A stretch of DNA of 64,000 nucleotides from Bugulina stolonifera. Lineage: Eukaryota > Bryozoa > Gymnolaemata > Cheilostomatida > Bugulidae. The notes under the pieces are model-generated. The model was not told where the DNA came from. It saw nothing but the letters and a program-made list of their open reading frames with translations, and did not search any database. The position numbers were made by a program, and so were the translations under genes. This document shows positions 31,801 to 43,300 of this stretch, piece after piece; the first letter of the stretch is position 1, and the number at the start of each line of letters is the position of its first letter. The stretch is taken from the NCBI GenBank assembly GCA_935421135.1, contig OW285190.1, forward strand, positions 9,186,501 to 9,250,500, in the 5' to 3' direction.

Positions 31801-33626
31801 TGGCCATCTACTTCTTGGATTGTTAATTTTCCCTCTCTAGCTCACCTGTGCTTTTCCAAGTAGAGCTACGGCTATGTAATAGTTCGTATAACAACTAGTT
31901 TGCGAATGAATTTGATAGGGATAAAGAAATAAACCACTGTTAAAAAGGAAATGTGGAAAGGGGGGGGGGGGGGGAGATAGTAACACAAGTATTTAAGTTT
32001 TACATGGAACAGCTTGCATGCACCTGTAAATTTCATCCTTAAATCTTCCAGAGACTTTACAACATTCGTGTCAAGAGTAGGTACCGAAATAGAAGTAGAA
32101 CATTAAAAAACTTGAAGAGCTGTAAGAACTGACATATAAAGTACCAACTGGTTTAGCGAGTATGCCACTTCAAGTGATGTCTGGTAATGAATTAATTAAA
32201 GCTCATTCAGTATTAGATGAGTAACATCTGCCTCCTATCCTGTTATTCACTTCACTTTAGACTGCAGACCAAATAAGATAACGGTAGTTATATTTTGCCA
32301 ATTAGCTCATCCCCATTGGATACAAATTATTATAACATTTTTACTTACTTGAGTATCTAATGAAGAATCCTTTAGTTTGAGATTGGTCATTGTTATCTGA
32401 AGTAAATTGAAATAAAAGCGAAGACGCCGATGGTGAAACATTGAGCTTCTGAGTTGGCAACCCAGGGACACCTCTTCTATAAACATTTCCACAGTAGTAA
32501 AGAAGAGAGAAAGTTCCAGACACATTCTCATATATTTGCAAACTATCAGGACGAAGCTGACAAGTATCACTCGAGAGTCCGAGCACCATATATGTGAATT
32601 CCAATCGAATTTCTGTAACTTGGCCACCAACATCTGTCATTAAAAGGCTGTTATTTAAGTTGGTGCCATAACCTGAGTCCAGGTTGAAGTCAAATGTTGG
32701 GTGGCTTGTGACATACCCACTTGGGGCTGTAATAGCTGATACCACAGTAGTCATTTGTGAGAGAGAGTAGAGTGGTCGGGCTGTAACACATGTAATTAGG
32801 TTAGTCTTGAGGCCGTTTGTTATCACAATAATCACATGGAACAACATTTTCATTCTATTAATCAGAGCTATCTAACTATCTCTCTTAACAAACAAGCTTT
32901 TGCATTTGCTATGCCTAAACCTACATGTAGTTAAAATACTTCACAAGAAATGAAATCCAAAACTAGCAAACCCAAATAACATGGTATACATGTAGTTACC
33001 AGTAAAATCGAGTTGAAAGCCAGATCCTGGTGAGAAAAATAATTTTAACTTCACTCCAGTTTGGTTTGTCTTTAGTAATCCATAGAGAGTTAAATAGTGA
33101 TAAGTACAGATTTGTCCTACAGTGAGCGATTCATCATTCGAATCATACAGATCGTAGTATGACTTGCATTTGACTTTGCCAACGTTTCTGTGCTCAATTT
33201 TGAATGCCACGTCTTGTTTACTGTCTAGTATAATGTTTATAACACAGTTTTGTGTTATACCATGGTCTTCAGGATAGTCTGGACTAGTAACCCTAAGAGT
33301 ACATGTGCTTCCCATAGTATATCTCACGCTTTGCTGTAGTTTGTCACAGAACTTTAGTACTGCACAACAACCTGTAAGGTAAAATTGATATATAACTACA
33401 TGAAGCCCACTTCTACAGGGTGAAGAGGTCAGGGTAAAGATGTGCTATACAGTAGGAAACTGTGTACACTGTAAATCCAATGTCGCATGTGCATAGTATT
33501 TTGTAAACTCGATGCATATTCTATTTTTTCCTTATACATATAATTATACGTGTACTTACCAATAGGTGGCCTATGTATAAATAGAAGTAGTACTGCTGTA
33601 AATAGGCTGTTATTATGGATATGCAT
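25826..33626 (-). CDS. Receptor B: two CUB domains, TM helix, YEEM tail (3' end not found)
   Basis: Exons 33626-33560, 33371-33000, 32780-32349, 26991-26709 and 25887-25826 (or from 25893) in consistent phase, about 405 codons. Signal peptide MHIHNNSLFTAVLLLF; CUB1 with TSPDYPEDHG and a GFQLDF end; CUB2 from ARPLYSLS to GFFIRYS; a Thr/Ser stalk fused in one exon with TM helix VVIISVIVLIITVIGVGLLV and basic FKRKRR; then HTYEEMD at about Tyr397. YEEM fits both a Src-type SH2 site and the YxxM pattern used by PI3K p85. The stalk-TM exon is close to identical to that of gene C, so B and C are recent duplicates. The 5.4-kb intron before it carries the Foldback element. Exons beyond the YEEM exon (phase 1) were not found; the gene may end differently or be broken. 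Confidence 0.75.
26499..26692. mobile_element. pogo/Tigger-like MITE next to a gene B splice donor
   Basis: A 194-bp element. The left end is TAGTGGAACTTGCTTAATTC; the right end, reverse-complemented, is CAGTGAAACTTGCTTAATTC. Each is flanked by TA (26497-26498 and 26693-26694). The ends resemble pogo/Tigger termini. The right end lies about 16 bp past the end of the gene B TM exon, only about 10 bp from its donor hexamer. Confidence 0.78.
27236..29696. repeat. 50-bp tandem array, left arm of the Foldback element
   Basis: About 49 copies of a 50-bp unit containing ACGCCAGTGGTTACAGAAGT. Variants include AAAACGCC with TTACAAAAG, TACCTG, and units with a longer AT run. The variants recur together as blocks, showing higher-order duplication. 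All frames stay open because the unit has few stop triplets; the long frames are not genes. Confidence 0.93.
30439..31282. mobile_element. hAT-type MITE nested in the Foldback element
   Basis: An 844-bp element with inverted ends CAGGGCCGTAGCGCCCTA (left) and CAGGGCCGTAGTGTCCTA (right, reverse-complemented). The 8 bp CCACTGGC occurs directly before and directly after it, and the sequence is part of the 50-bp repeat unit, so the insertion cut an existing repeat copy in the right arm. The 8-bp duplication and CAG-type ends point to hAT. No transposase frame was seen. Confidence 0.88.
31283..31567. repeat. 50-bp tandem array, right arm of the Foldback element
   Basis: About six copies of the same 50-bp unit as the left arm but in reverse orientation. 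A further partial copy sits at about 30411-30438 on the other side of the nested hAT insertion. Confidence 0.9.
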
Positions 33627-35690
33627 GCCGTTCTCCTTGTAGGTGTTCTGCTATGTGTGAGTTCATAATATTTTTCAGAGCCCTAGTAATAACACTACTA
33701 AATGCACATCTTCCCAAGCACCTACTATTCCTGCCACTCCTGCCAAAAATAATGTTAGTTTTGTGATTAATGTATTTGTAATGTGGATTAGTAAGATGTT
33801 AAAGATTTTTTCTTCTGGATGCAGCTGAATGATTTATTGTACAGTGATATGCTACACACCGCCACTGTATAGGTACGTATGTTACACCATTTACTTGTTG
33901 GACAGATTGACATTATTTTATAAGTAAAAACAAACTCTTAATCTTTTTGGTGATTCCACTTGGTGTATCGAGCCCGTAGTGGTACCCAGAATGAATTAAC
34001 TACTTGTAGAATGCTCCTCTGGTGATAGATGTGCATGGTATACAGAATATGTTATATACATGTATATGCAATGCATATAATTTTGTCTCCTCTTTTATCT
34101 TACATGTATATCAATATACAATGCACGTGGTTTTTGTGTTTAACTGTAAATAATACTGGTTCAACATCAAAGTAATGTTGTGTCTGGCTGGGTAGCTGAG
34201 ACAACTGTGCAATATGCAAGCCAGAGTACCGGGGAGAGGGAGTCAAAACCAGCTGACCAAGCAAATGAGAGCTAGGGCTAGAAAGCAGAGCAGGTCCAAC
34301 CTGGCAGGACTGTGTACACACAATGTGGTAATGGGGGACTATGAGAGACTCCTGGGTATCGTTGGAGTCCTCAGTGTCAGCACAAGACCCTATCGTGCGG
34401 GTTCGGTTCCTATAGCTAGATGGACTAACATGAGGCAGACCTACAGCTGTAAAAAGAAGTTGGGCTGCTGGGTCGTAGCACTGGGCATGGGACTGTACTT
34501 GGAGAGACCCATGGCCAGAGAGGAGTGCCTAATGCCTTACGGTTAGTAGTAAACAGTAAGAGACTGCATAAGTTCAGTGTAATAATTAACAACTTTATTG
34601 AAACACAGCCTACAAGCAACCGGAATCATCATAAGGTAAAATGGAGCTACTGATATATTAAATCTGGTTCTGGTCAGAAATCTTGAGATACAGTCGTTAC
34701 AAAAAGGCCTCTGATTATAAGTACAATAAAAAGCCAGGAAAGCAAAATTATGTACAAAGCACAACAGGTAGTGCCAGGATTACCTAACGTGGTACATACA
34801 ATAGTGTGATTGCCAAGACATTAGTTAGGTAATAAGGTAATAAAAAGTATGTAGGATGTAATAATGCCAATATTACAGTTTACATGATTGCTGGACAGAT
34901 ACACATGTACATGTACAGTTCACCATCCATGCTCCTTGGTTGGAGTTTCTACAATTTTAGCGAATTAAACATCATGTACTTACCTACACTTAAATCATAA
35001 ATTATGCATACCATTTTTAGAGTTTATGTAGCTCAAAATTGTACAGACAGAAGTTTAAAAATTCTCAGCTAAACATCAGCTATCTTCAACAATCTGGAAT
35101 GAATTGACTAAATATCATTTAATAATATATTTTAGTGATCTGACAAATAAATTTTTCTTTTATTCTGCTGATTGCTAAACTACCTGGTTGGTGTGCATTA
35201 ATTGAGCACTTACCTCTCCATTTCTATGGAACCCCTTCTGATTCATTCTATTGATAGACTCAAATACTGGAAGAAGGTACATGTAGACTGACTGGCACTC
35301 AATGGCAGCATTTGGTAAATATACTGCTGCAACAATATAATTGTATATGTGAACAAATCTACGGCATGCAAGTTTCATTTCCCTGCCATAATACTATTGT
35401 CTGTACGTGTGCAAAATAATTTTAATATAGGCCTAGATATATCTACATTAATATATGTGTATATGCAAAGATAAATAATTCGTAGTATGCGTGCAAACAC
35501 TTGCAAAACAGTCTATGAGAATTTCAGTAAACTTGTCAGAAACTGAAGTTAGTAACCTACTATCCTATAGATCTAGTGAAGTATGACGTAAACGTAGTTA
35601 AGCATAGTAGTCATTTAGCGTTCATTTCTGCAAATAATAAACAGGGATTGTTCAGCTCTTGGTACGCAATGTAAAGACACTACCACTTAC
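33627..35690. other. Region between receptor genes B and C
   Basis: Contains the gene B promoter, the gene C 3' region and one dispersed repeat copy. A minus-strand segment 35326-35214 has a good acceptor and a good donor (GAGAG before GTAAGT), but it does not fit the phase left by the gene C YEEI exon; used in that phase it stops after a few codons. No other gene seen. Confidence 0.45.
34190..34785. repeat. Dispersed repeat, copy 1
   Basis: About 595 bp, alignable along its length with 55878-56490 and in part with 50080-50345 and 53610-54110. Shared blocks include GGGTAGCTGAG, ACCAGCTGACCAA, CTACAGCTGT, TGGACTGCTG-like sequence and GAGACTGCATA. All four lie in the same orientation. A 110-codon open frame inside is not kept in the other copies. 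Confidence 0.75.
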
Positions 35691-38581
35691 CTGCCACTAG
35701 TGTCAATTTCCTCATATGTATCTTCATCAATCTCTTCTCTTAAAAAAACAGAAACGTGTTCAGATCAATGACCAACATGCAGTTGCGAAACTATCAATAC
35801 TACACAATGACAAAGAATAGAGACAGAGTGGAATTCCACTGGAGATTAGTGAATTAATTTTGCTATAAAATATACATATGTAGATGTACTCACTGTGTGC
35901 TGCTTCTCCTTTTCCTCTTAATTCGAATAATGCAGAAGACCAACAGGCCAACTCCTATCACTATGATTATCAACACAATCACAGATATAATGACAACTGT
36001 CAAGGTGCTTGTTGATGGTTGAGAAGACGCTGTTGGAGTAATGGAGGAGGTGATTGCAGACTCTGACACCTCTGTACTGGAGATGAACTCTGTTTCTGTA
36101 GTCGAGTTTGTTGGTGAGGAGTTCTGAAGTGACATTGTTGTATCTTTACTCGGTGCGATTGAGCTGTTGAAAGTGACTAAAACATAAAGTGAATGTTACA
36201 ATTAGTTGAAAGCACTATTGACTTTGAGTTCACTCAATGTACCGTAGGATTTATTAGAGCAGCATTCTTGAGAAGTAGCTAAGCTAAGAAGAACGGAGTA
36301 TCTTTATTCTTGCATGAAAGTACTTGAAAGTGAATATATAGTAGGAATCAGCTGTGGAGAGCTCAATCTTTCAGCAACATTATAAAAGGTAGTGAGAAGC
36401 TACACTTGGACACAAGTAGTATGAAATACAATATCTTGAGATTCTCAATGGCAAAGTTCACGTAGTGCTGGGTAGTGAGGAGAGCTACGTGTAAATGTAA
36501 CTTTTACTCAGTATAATATTATGTTCGATCAAAGCCGGAGCGCTAATTTGCTGGCACCTCTACATTAGTAATCAATTGTGTGCAGCATTTACTTCTAAGT
36601 TTAATAGCAAACCCATGTGCATATTCAAGTTTTTCCAGTCAGTGAAACTCTTTTTGGAGTCATGTAATTCTACTCACTTGAATATCTTATAAGGAACCCC
36701 TCAGTTTGATACTGATCATCATCATCTGTGATAAACTGAAACAGAATTGATGAAGCTGCTGGTGAGGTACTAAGCTTCTCTGCCTGAAGGTTGGAACTAC
36801 TACTTCTGTACACATCTCCACATTGATAAAGTAAGGTGGAGGTTCCAGGCACAATTTCATATATTTTTAAAATATCAGGAGTAGGTTGGCAGGAATCGTA
36901 AGACAGTCCAAGTGCCATATATAGAAATTCAAGTCTGATTCCTGTAACTTGATCACCAAGGTTTGTTATTATAAGACTATTATTTAAGTTTGTACTGTAA
37001 CTTGACCTCAGCTGCAAGCTGAAATTCCGATGACTTGTAATGTAAGCACTTGGTTCTGAAAAGGCTGACAGCATGATAGTATTTGGTGTGAGAGAGTGGA
37101 GTGGCAGGGCTGTAACAAACATATCATTTCAGTTTAGTACAGTAGTTACGATAGTACACCTATACATGTGCATGTACGTAGGTATTACGATAGTGACTTA
37201 CACTCAAGTCAAGTAAATGTTGCTGTGTTATGCATATATATGGTATTGGAGATGGATTTAGTGTATATCCAACATGTGTAAAAGTCAGATGTAGTTTTGA
37301 GTCTTTGTCCAAGGAAGATACAATTATTGAAATAAAAGGGTGAAAGCCTAATACTGAAACTTACTTTAGTAGATAACATCCTTAAATATTCAAGTCAAGA
37401 ATGACCAAAAGTGGATTGGATACTGGATTAGATATGATGGATTGGTTTATTAGTCAAATTAAAAGCATAAATCTACAAAGACCAGACTTTATAATTTATA
37501 CATACAAATACGCATGAATTACCTGTAAAATCGAGTTCAAATGCTGCTCCTGGTGTCGAAAATAATTTCAACTTAACCCAAGGCCTGTTCGTTTTTAGCA
37601 GTCCATAGATGGTTAAATAGTGGGAATTACAGGTTTGTTCTGTTGGAATCTTCTGATTATCCGTATCATATAAATCGTAATACTGATCACATTTGTCTCC
37701 AGTTCTCTCATCATTCCTGTGTTCGATTCTGAATGCTGCATTTGCTTTACTTCCTACTACAATGTTTATCACACAGTTTGGTGTTTCAGCGTGAGAGTTA
37801 GGATAGTTTGGACTTGTGATTCTGACAGTACATGTATCACCTATTGTGTATCTAATAGTCTGTTCCAACTCATCGCAGAACTTAGTTGCTGCACTACACC
37901 CTGCAAAGTGAGTTGATTGTGTGAATATACACTTCTAATCAGTTGATAGAATGATCAGAAATATAACTCAGGTGATTTTATTGTGGTCTGACACTAAGAT
38001 GCTAGTATTGTACAAAAGGGAACATACATATACATGTACATGTACATGTATATGTCCATGTACATGTACATGTGCATGTACATATCCATATACATGTAGG
38101 CAGAATGTGGTTCAGGACCTTTCTAATCACCCACACTATCTTGTGAAATCTAGAATCTTCAAACAGTGGTATGCTCACTTTCAAAACTACAGGCTATGGA
38201 TTTTTAAGCAACCTTAATTTTTAGTCTAGTAGCTACAATTATTGTTATACCTGAGGTGCAGTCGTACAACATATAGGTCCGAGTTCATTTCATACCAAAT
38301 GACACAAAAGACATTTTAATAGTTTCAGGTCCTTGTAACACTCTAGCAGCAAAGACTCTGCCCAACACCCATTTGGGTGGGGCAGCGCACAACATCTCAA
38401 CAACCCAACCGCATTGACTAGTAGCATGCATACCTCAAAAGGTCTTAGACTTCTAATGCTGATTCCTCAATGCATAGCATTAGGGTTATACACTGAAGTT
38501 GTTAAGGTACTTACCAATATATACACTGGGTGTAAATAGACACAATACTGCAGTTACTAGACTGTAGTCATAGATATTCAT
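35691..38581 (-). CDS. Receptor C: two CUB domains, TM helix, YEEI tail
   Basis: Exons 38581-38515, 37900-37523, 37109-36678, 36176-35894 and 35738-35691, about 402 codons. Signal peptide MNIYDYSLVTAVLCLF; CUB1 with TSPNYPNSHA and GAAFELDF; CUB2 from ALPLHSLTP to GFLIRYS; Thr/Ser stalk and TM helix VVIISVIVLIIIVIGVGLLV in one exon with basic IKRKRR; then DTYEEIDTSG at about Tyr395. pYEEI is the known preferred ligand of Src-family SH2 domains. The last exon leaves phase 2, where genes A, B and D leave phase 1. Reading on through its donor gives AGG TAA, and splicing to the nearest good acceptor also stops within about nine codons, so the protein probably ends right after the YEEI motif. The two tail exons of A and D were not found. 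Confidence 0.78.
38030..38098. repeat. TACATG hexamer array in a gene C intron
   Basis: About eleven hexamers of TACATG with single-base variants, lying between the signal-peptide and CUB1 exons of gene C. The unit is self-complementary in overlap (ACATGT), so both strands read alike. Confidence 0.85.
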
Positions 38582-40376
38582 GGCCCCTCTCCTTGTAGAA
38601 CCTCCGCTATGTGTAGTTTCATAGCACCCTTTGCCTACATTTGACTCACTATGGCGTTAGTTATTTCTACTATAACTTTGTATGGTGACTTATTTTGTAT
38701 TCAAGGTAATTCCCTGATATTGTGGTAGTATTAATCTATTATAGCACACACAATGTTAGTTTTGCAATTAATGTGTTTACATCAGTGAATTTAACAGTTT
38801 TTGAACTGTCTACAAAAAATGATTTATTACTTACTGAATGTGATGCATGTATGGTGATACAAGTACACATACACCTTCTGATTCTGGATAAAAATTCAAT
38901 ATTATAATCTTCACACACCACTTACCCTGAGATGAATAGCAGGTGCTAAGCGGCAAGAATACTACCTGTTTACTATTTGATGAATTATTACGACTTATCA
39001 TTAGTATGAAATGAGGTGAAAATGAAAAGGTAATTTAGCATACTAAAACAGATAATATACATTGTACATGTAGAATAGAATTGCAATATATATGTATATT
39101 ATAATATACATCTATAAAGATTAAGTATAGTATTTTAGTACAATAAGAATGTGTAGAGCCTTTGGTAAATCAGTCATTGCCCATGTAAACTCACCTTATA
39201 ACTGTAGATGTGTTATGCCACATGATGCTCTGTGCACACTGAGCTGTATTTGTCTGAAGCTGGGTACTAACCTCTAACAAGCTGCAGGCATGCAAGTGTA
39301 AAATAGTAGCGTGGTTAGGGGATGATAGTAAGGGCCATGAATGTTATTAGCGATTGTTGGTGTAAAGAAAATATTTTTACTCTATTGTTGACAGTGGTGC
39401 TATAGTAACATAACATATTATACACGCTGTGTACTACACTACACTGTACTACACTACACTGTACTATAATGCAGACTGTCATCTATATGTACAAGTATAG
39501 TTGTGACTCCATTCATTAGCAGTGTAGCCTACTGTGTCACACTGATTTAGCACTAGTAAAATGTGGGGCTATGGTTTATTGTCCCATTTCAAAACTGCAC
39601 TAAGGTAGTCAGTAATCAGTCAGCTAGTCAACTAGTCAGTCAAATATACCTTGGCTTGTATCTCTCCAGCTTCAAAATACTGTCAGCAGCAAATTATAAT
39701 TTTATAATATTGTAGTTATCTGCTCTCGTTTGGAACTCTGAACAGACAACTCCTAAACTTGTACACAAGTAATACAAGGTTAATTATAGTTCCCAGTTAC
39801 AGCATACTTACTTTTATAATAATATTATTTATTAGTAATGTGCAATATGCATATAAGTTTTTTTTTCTAGTAATTATTCAATATGTTGTTCTTCCCTTTC
39901 TTATTTTACTTCCAGCGTATATTATAAGAATGTAGGGTGAATGAGGAACGCTACATTGTTTTGCAGTTCAGACATGCATCTCAAAGTATGCATAACATAA
40001 TCAAAGTACATCATTTCCAAGCAAGGAAAGACTAGGTTTATATAATAGTATTCTATACTTCATTGTGCATGTATGTACAACAAATAACATCTTAATAACT
40101 TGAAATATACAAGTAGTTATTATGCAATGCAAACTATTACATGAGCTCAAATTTTTAAATGAAAGATTTTGTTTCATTGAATAAAATGTGAAGGTGAAGC
40201 TCAACTGATGATAATCTCATTTTTTACACTCATCCTATGAGATAATTTATAAATTGAACGACTTAGTCATTGGTCCAAATTGAAGTGCACAAAACAATTT
40301 ACAGACACGCAAACCTCGCAGCGCACAATCGGTTCAGGGAATAAAAATAATTAATAAGTTAATAAAACCGATTCGA
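38582..40376. other. Region between receptor genes C and D
   Basis: Contains the gene C promoter region and gene D 3' sequence. AT-rich, with a short duplication of ACACTACACTGTACT near 39440 and TACATGTA palindromes. No coding exon found. Confidence 0.5.
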
Positions 40377-43300
40377 CTACTCGGCATTTAAGGTATACAT
40401 TCCTGTATCACTTGCAGACATGCTCTCTAATGGTAGGTTATCCTCCACATATGCCTCCAGCACATACACTCCATGGCTCTGGTTGCTACAATTTGTACGT
40501 GAAATCGTGCAAATACATTGTAATTATTTATTCATAATATACGTAGGCGCTCGAAAATTTCTGTTTGTCCTTAAACTTAACAAAGATATAATAATAATTC
40601 TTCAATTGTAGAATAACACACGTGAGAAGCAAGAACTTTTCATATTGTGTTTTTGTAATTTTTCAAAGCGAATGATAAGCAGATAAAAGCTGCTGGCATG
40701 TCCTAAATTTTTAGTACCCAATTTTATGAACGCCAAGCCTCACCTGTTCTGAGTAACTCTCTGATTAGGGTCATCTTGTGCCCCAAGCCGTGGATACGAG
40801 TAATATGGATCTCTATCTGTGACATGATTTAGCATATGTACTGCTGAATTTGGAAAAGATTCCATGTGACTCCCACCCTGCTGACTTCCTGTAAGTGCAC
40901 AGACAATGCATACTCAATGTAATGATATAGAAGGTAGTACTACTGCATGTACAGTATGTATTGTGGTACAGTATGTATTGTGGTACAGCAACAAACGCTA
41001 TGTGCATGTACATCGTGCATGATTGCAATCAAAATCCAGTACAGTACTGGGTCTAGTTTCCCACCTCTAATTGAATAGTTTGGGAAAGAGTTATTCAATC
41101 ATTATAAATTTGATGAAATTAATTAATTAATAAATTGAAAAATTATTAAAATTAACATTCAGGGATCTGGTGTAGACCCTTTCTTTTATTAGTGAATTGT
41201 GTTCTTGGTGATGAGCTGACTGAATCTTTAGAATTCCAAAACTTTATCTGCATGTAGTTGTATTCGATTTTGAATGGGTAGCATGACCTATAGGCTAGAT
41301 TGCAAAACTTAATTTTAATGGTAACAGAAATAAATACAGTATTGCTGATGATATGTAGAGTTAAATCATAGTAATTATGATGTAGTGATCAAGTCAATTA
41401 AATTATATAAGAAACAGTAATCATTTCTGGCAGCGATTAACTACTGTTAGTATATATTGTTATTAATTACCCTCTTACCTTCCAAAACTGCCCCTATTTC
41501 TTCATATATAGGTACTTCATTTGCTTTTTCTTGCCTAAAACTATAAATGATCTTCATCTCATAGTTTGTGTGCTTAGACTTTGCATTCGATCTCAGACAG
41601 TATAAAATTAATTGGTTTTAAGTATTTTGATTGCATAACTACCCAAGCAGTGGACCGCTATTGATAAGATACTGGGTGTCCTGTAACTAATGTCGGATAT
41701 GGTGTCATTAAAAATTGATATATCAATGTTAGGCCCATATTTGGGCATGATGTTGGGTTGTGGTGTCATTCATTGAATGTTGTATAAATGTTAGCCAATG
41801 GCCTGGCATAATATTGGAGCTGGGTATGTTTCCACAGTGCTGTGGTCCAATATCGGTGCTACATGTACAATGTATATTGTACCACTAATAAGTCACTACG
41901 GGAATATCCAATGCTAGACTTACTACAATTATTAATGTGATGTCTAATAATTTTGGAATTGTGCCAATTGCAAGCTCTGAGAAAAAGTAAGCTAGTAGCA
42001 TTCCCTCTCTTCATGCTATTTTGGTATGGGGATACAACCTACACTAATATTATAGGATATCGGTAAATTAATTTCCCTAAGAGATATACATGTACATACA
42101 GAAGTTTGCTTGCACTATTCCTTCTCGATCTTATTATGCAGCATACTGTCAGACCAATGCTTATCCCTACTATTATCAACACTGTAATTGGTATAATGAT
42201 GACTGCTAAAGTAACTGTTGATGATGGAGCGGACGTGGCTTGAGAGCTCAATGAGGTTGCCATAGGTTCAGGTCTAGAGGTGGTGACTTCATTTCCTGAA
42301 ACGAAATGATACTGTACATGTACGTTCGAAATGTAGAACATCTTCTAAAATTTTACAGTAAGTTGACATTTGCTCAGTGAAATAATTCACTAATCCAGAC
42401 AAGTATTTGTGTAGTATTAGCCTTAGCTACACAACACACTTCCTGCATAAGATGTCATAGTAGGCCTACTAGTCTATAAAAGTTATCAGCCCTCTCACAT
42501 ACCTTACACATGAATGCGTTGTAATACAATCTGTTTGCTAGTCTGATAACACTTGACTATCTACATGTAGACAGAGCAGCTCATTATGTTATTATTGTAG
42601 ATCTTGTGAATAAATAGAATAAATGGGTATCTGTAACACAGGCTACATGGATATCTGTAAGACAGGCTACATCCTGATACTAAATATATCGCCATTTAAA
42701 TTCAATTTAGACTGCAACAATGCCAAAAATTTTAACTCTAAACTTGACTCTAAATTGCTTACTCAAAGTAAAAACTGAGAAAAATTTGAAAACATTTTAA
42801 TTTGTATGACTTATACATATAATATTTGTCTGTGTCCAAATACTTGGATTCCAATCAAGATGCCTGTGGATAGATTAATTCCACATAGTTGATTTAGCAG
42901 TCACTTCAATGTTTTCATACATGTACAGCCTACCAGTGCTATTATATAAAACAATTATAGCTATGTGCTGTAGTCCTCTATATTTGCATGCTGTTGTGTT
43001 GGATGAATCAACTGCTGATACATATTGGTTATGGAATTTATCTCTGCAATTTCCACTGTTGATGGAGGTGATACATTTACATTAGGAGTGGTATAAGAAG
43101 TGGAGTCAAACTAGAAAACTACTGCTGTGTAAACAAAAACAAAAATGCTCCAACAAAAAATAATTATATCGATTTGACGACAAGACTGGTATCAATTTCA
43201 AATCAGGTATTAGTTTTATGTTTAACACAAAGTTTGTGACTTACAACACTGGCAAATTTTCTTTGAATAGAAAATGTGCGAGAAGATTGACTGAGATCGA

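Noticed and set aside
34325..34410. tRNA gene or tRNA-derived SINE head
   Set aside because: Only a near-match to a B box; no A box and no cloverleaf could be drawn.
34214..34546. 110-codon plus-strand frame
   Set aside because: Lies in a dispersed repeat whose other copies do not keep the frame.
43000..43110. Possible extra stalk exon of gene D
   Set aside because: Thr/Ser-like reading resembles the 43649-43750 exon, but stops and missing splice sites suggest a decayed duplicate; the exon chain is complete without it.
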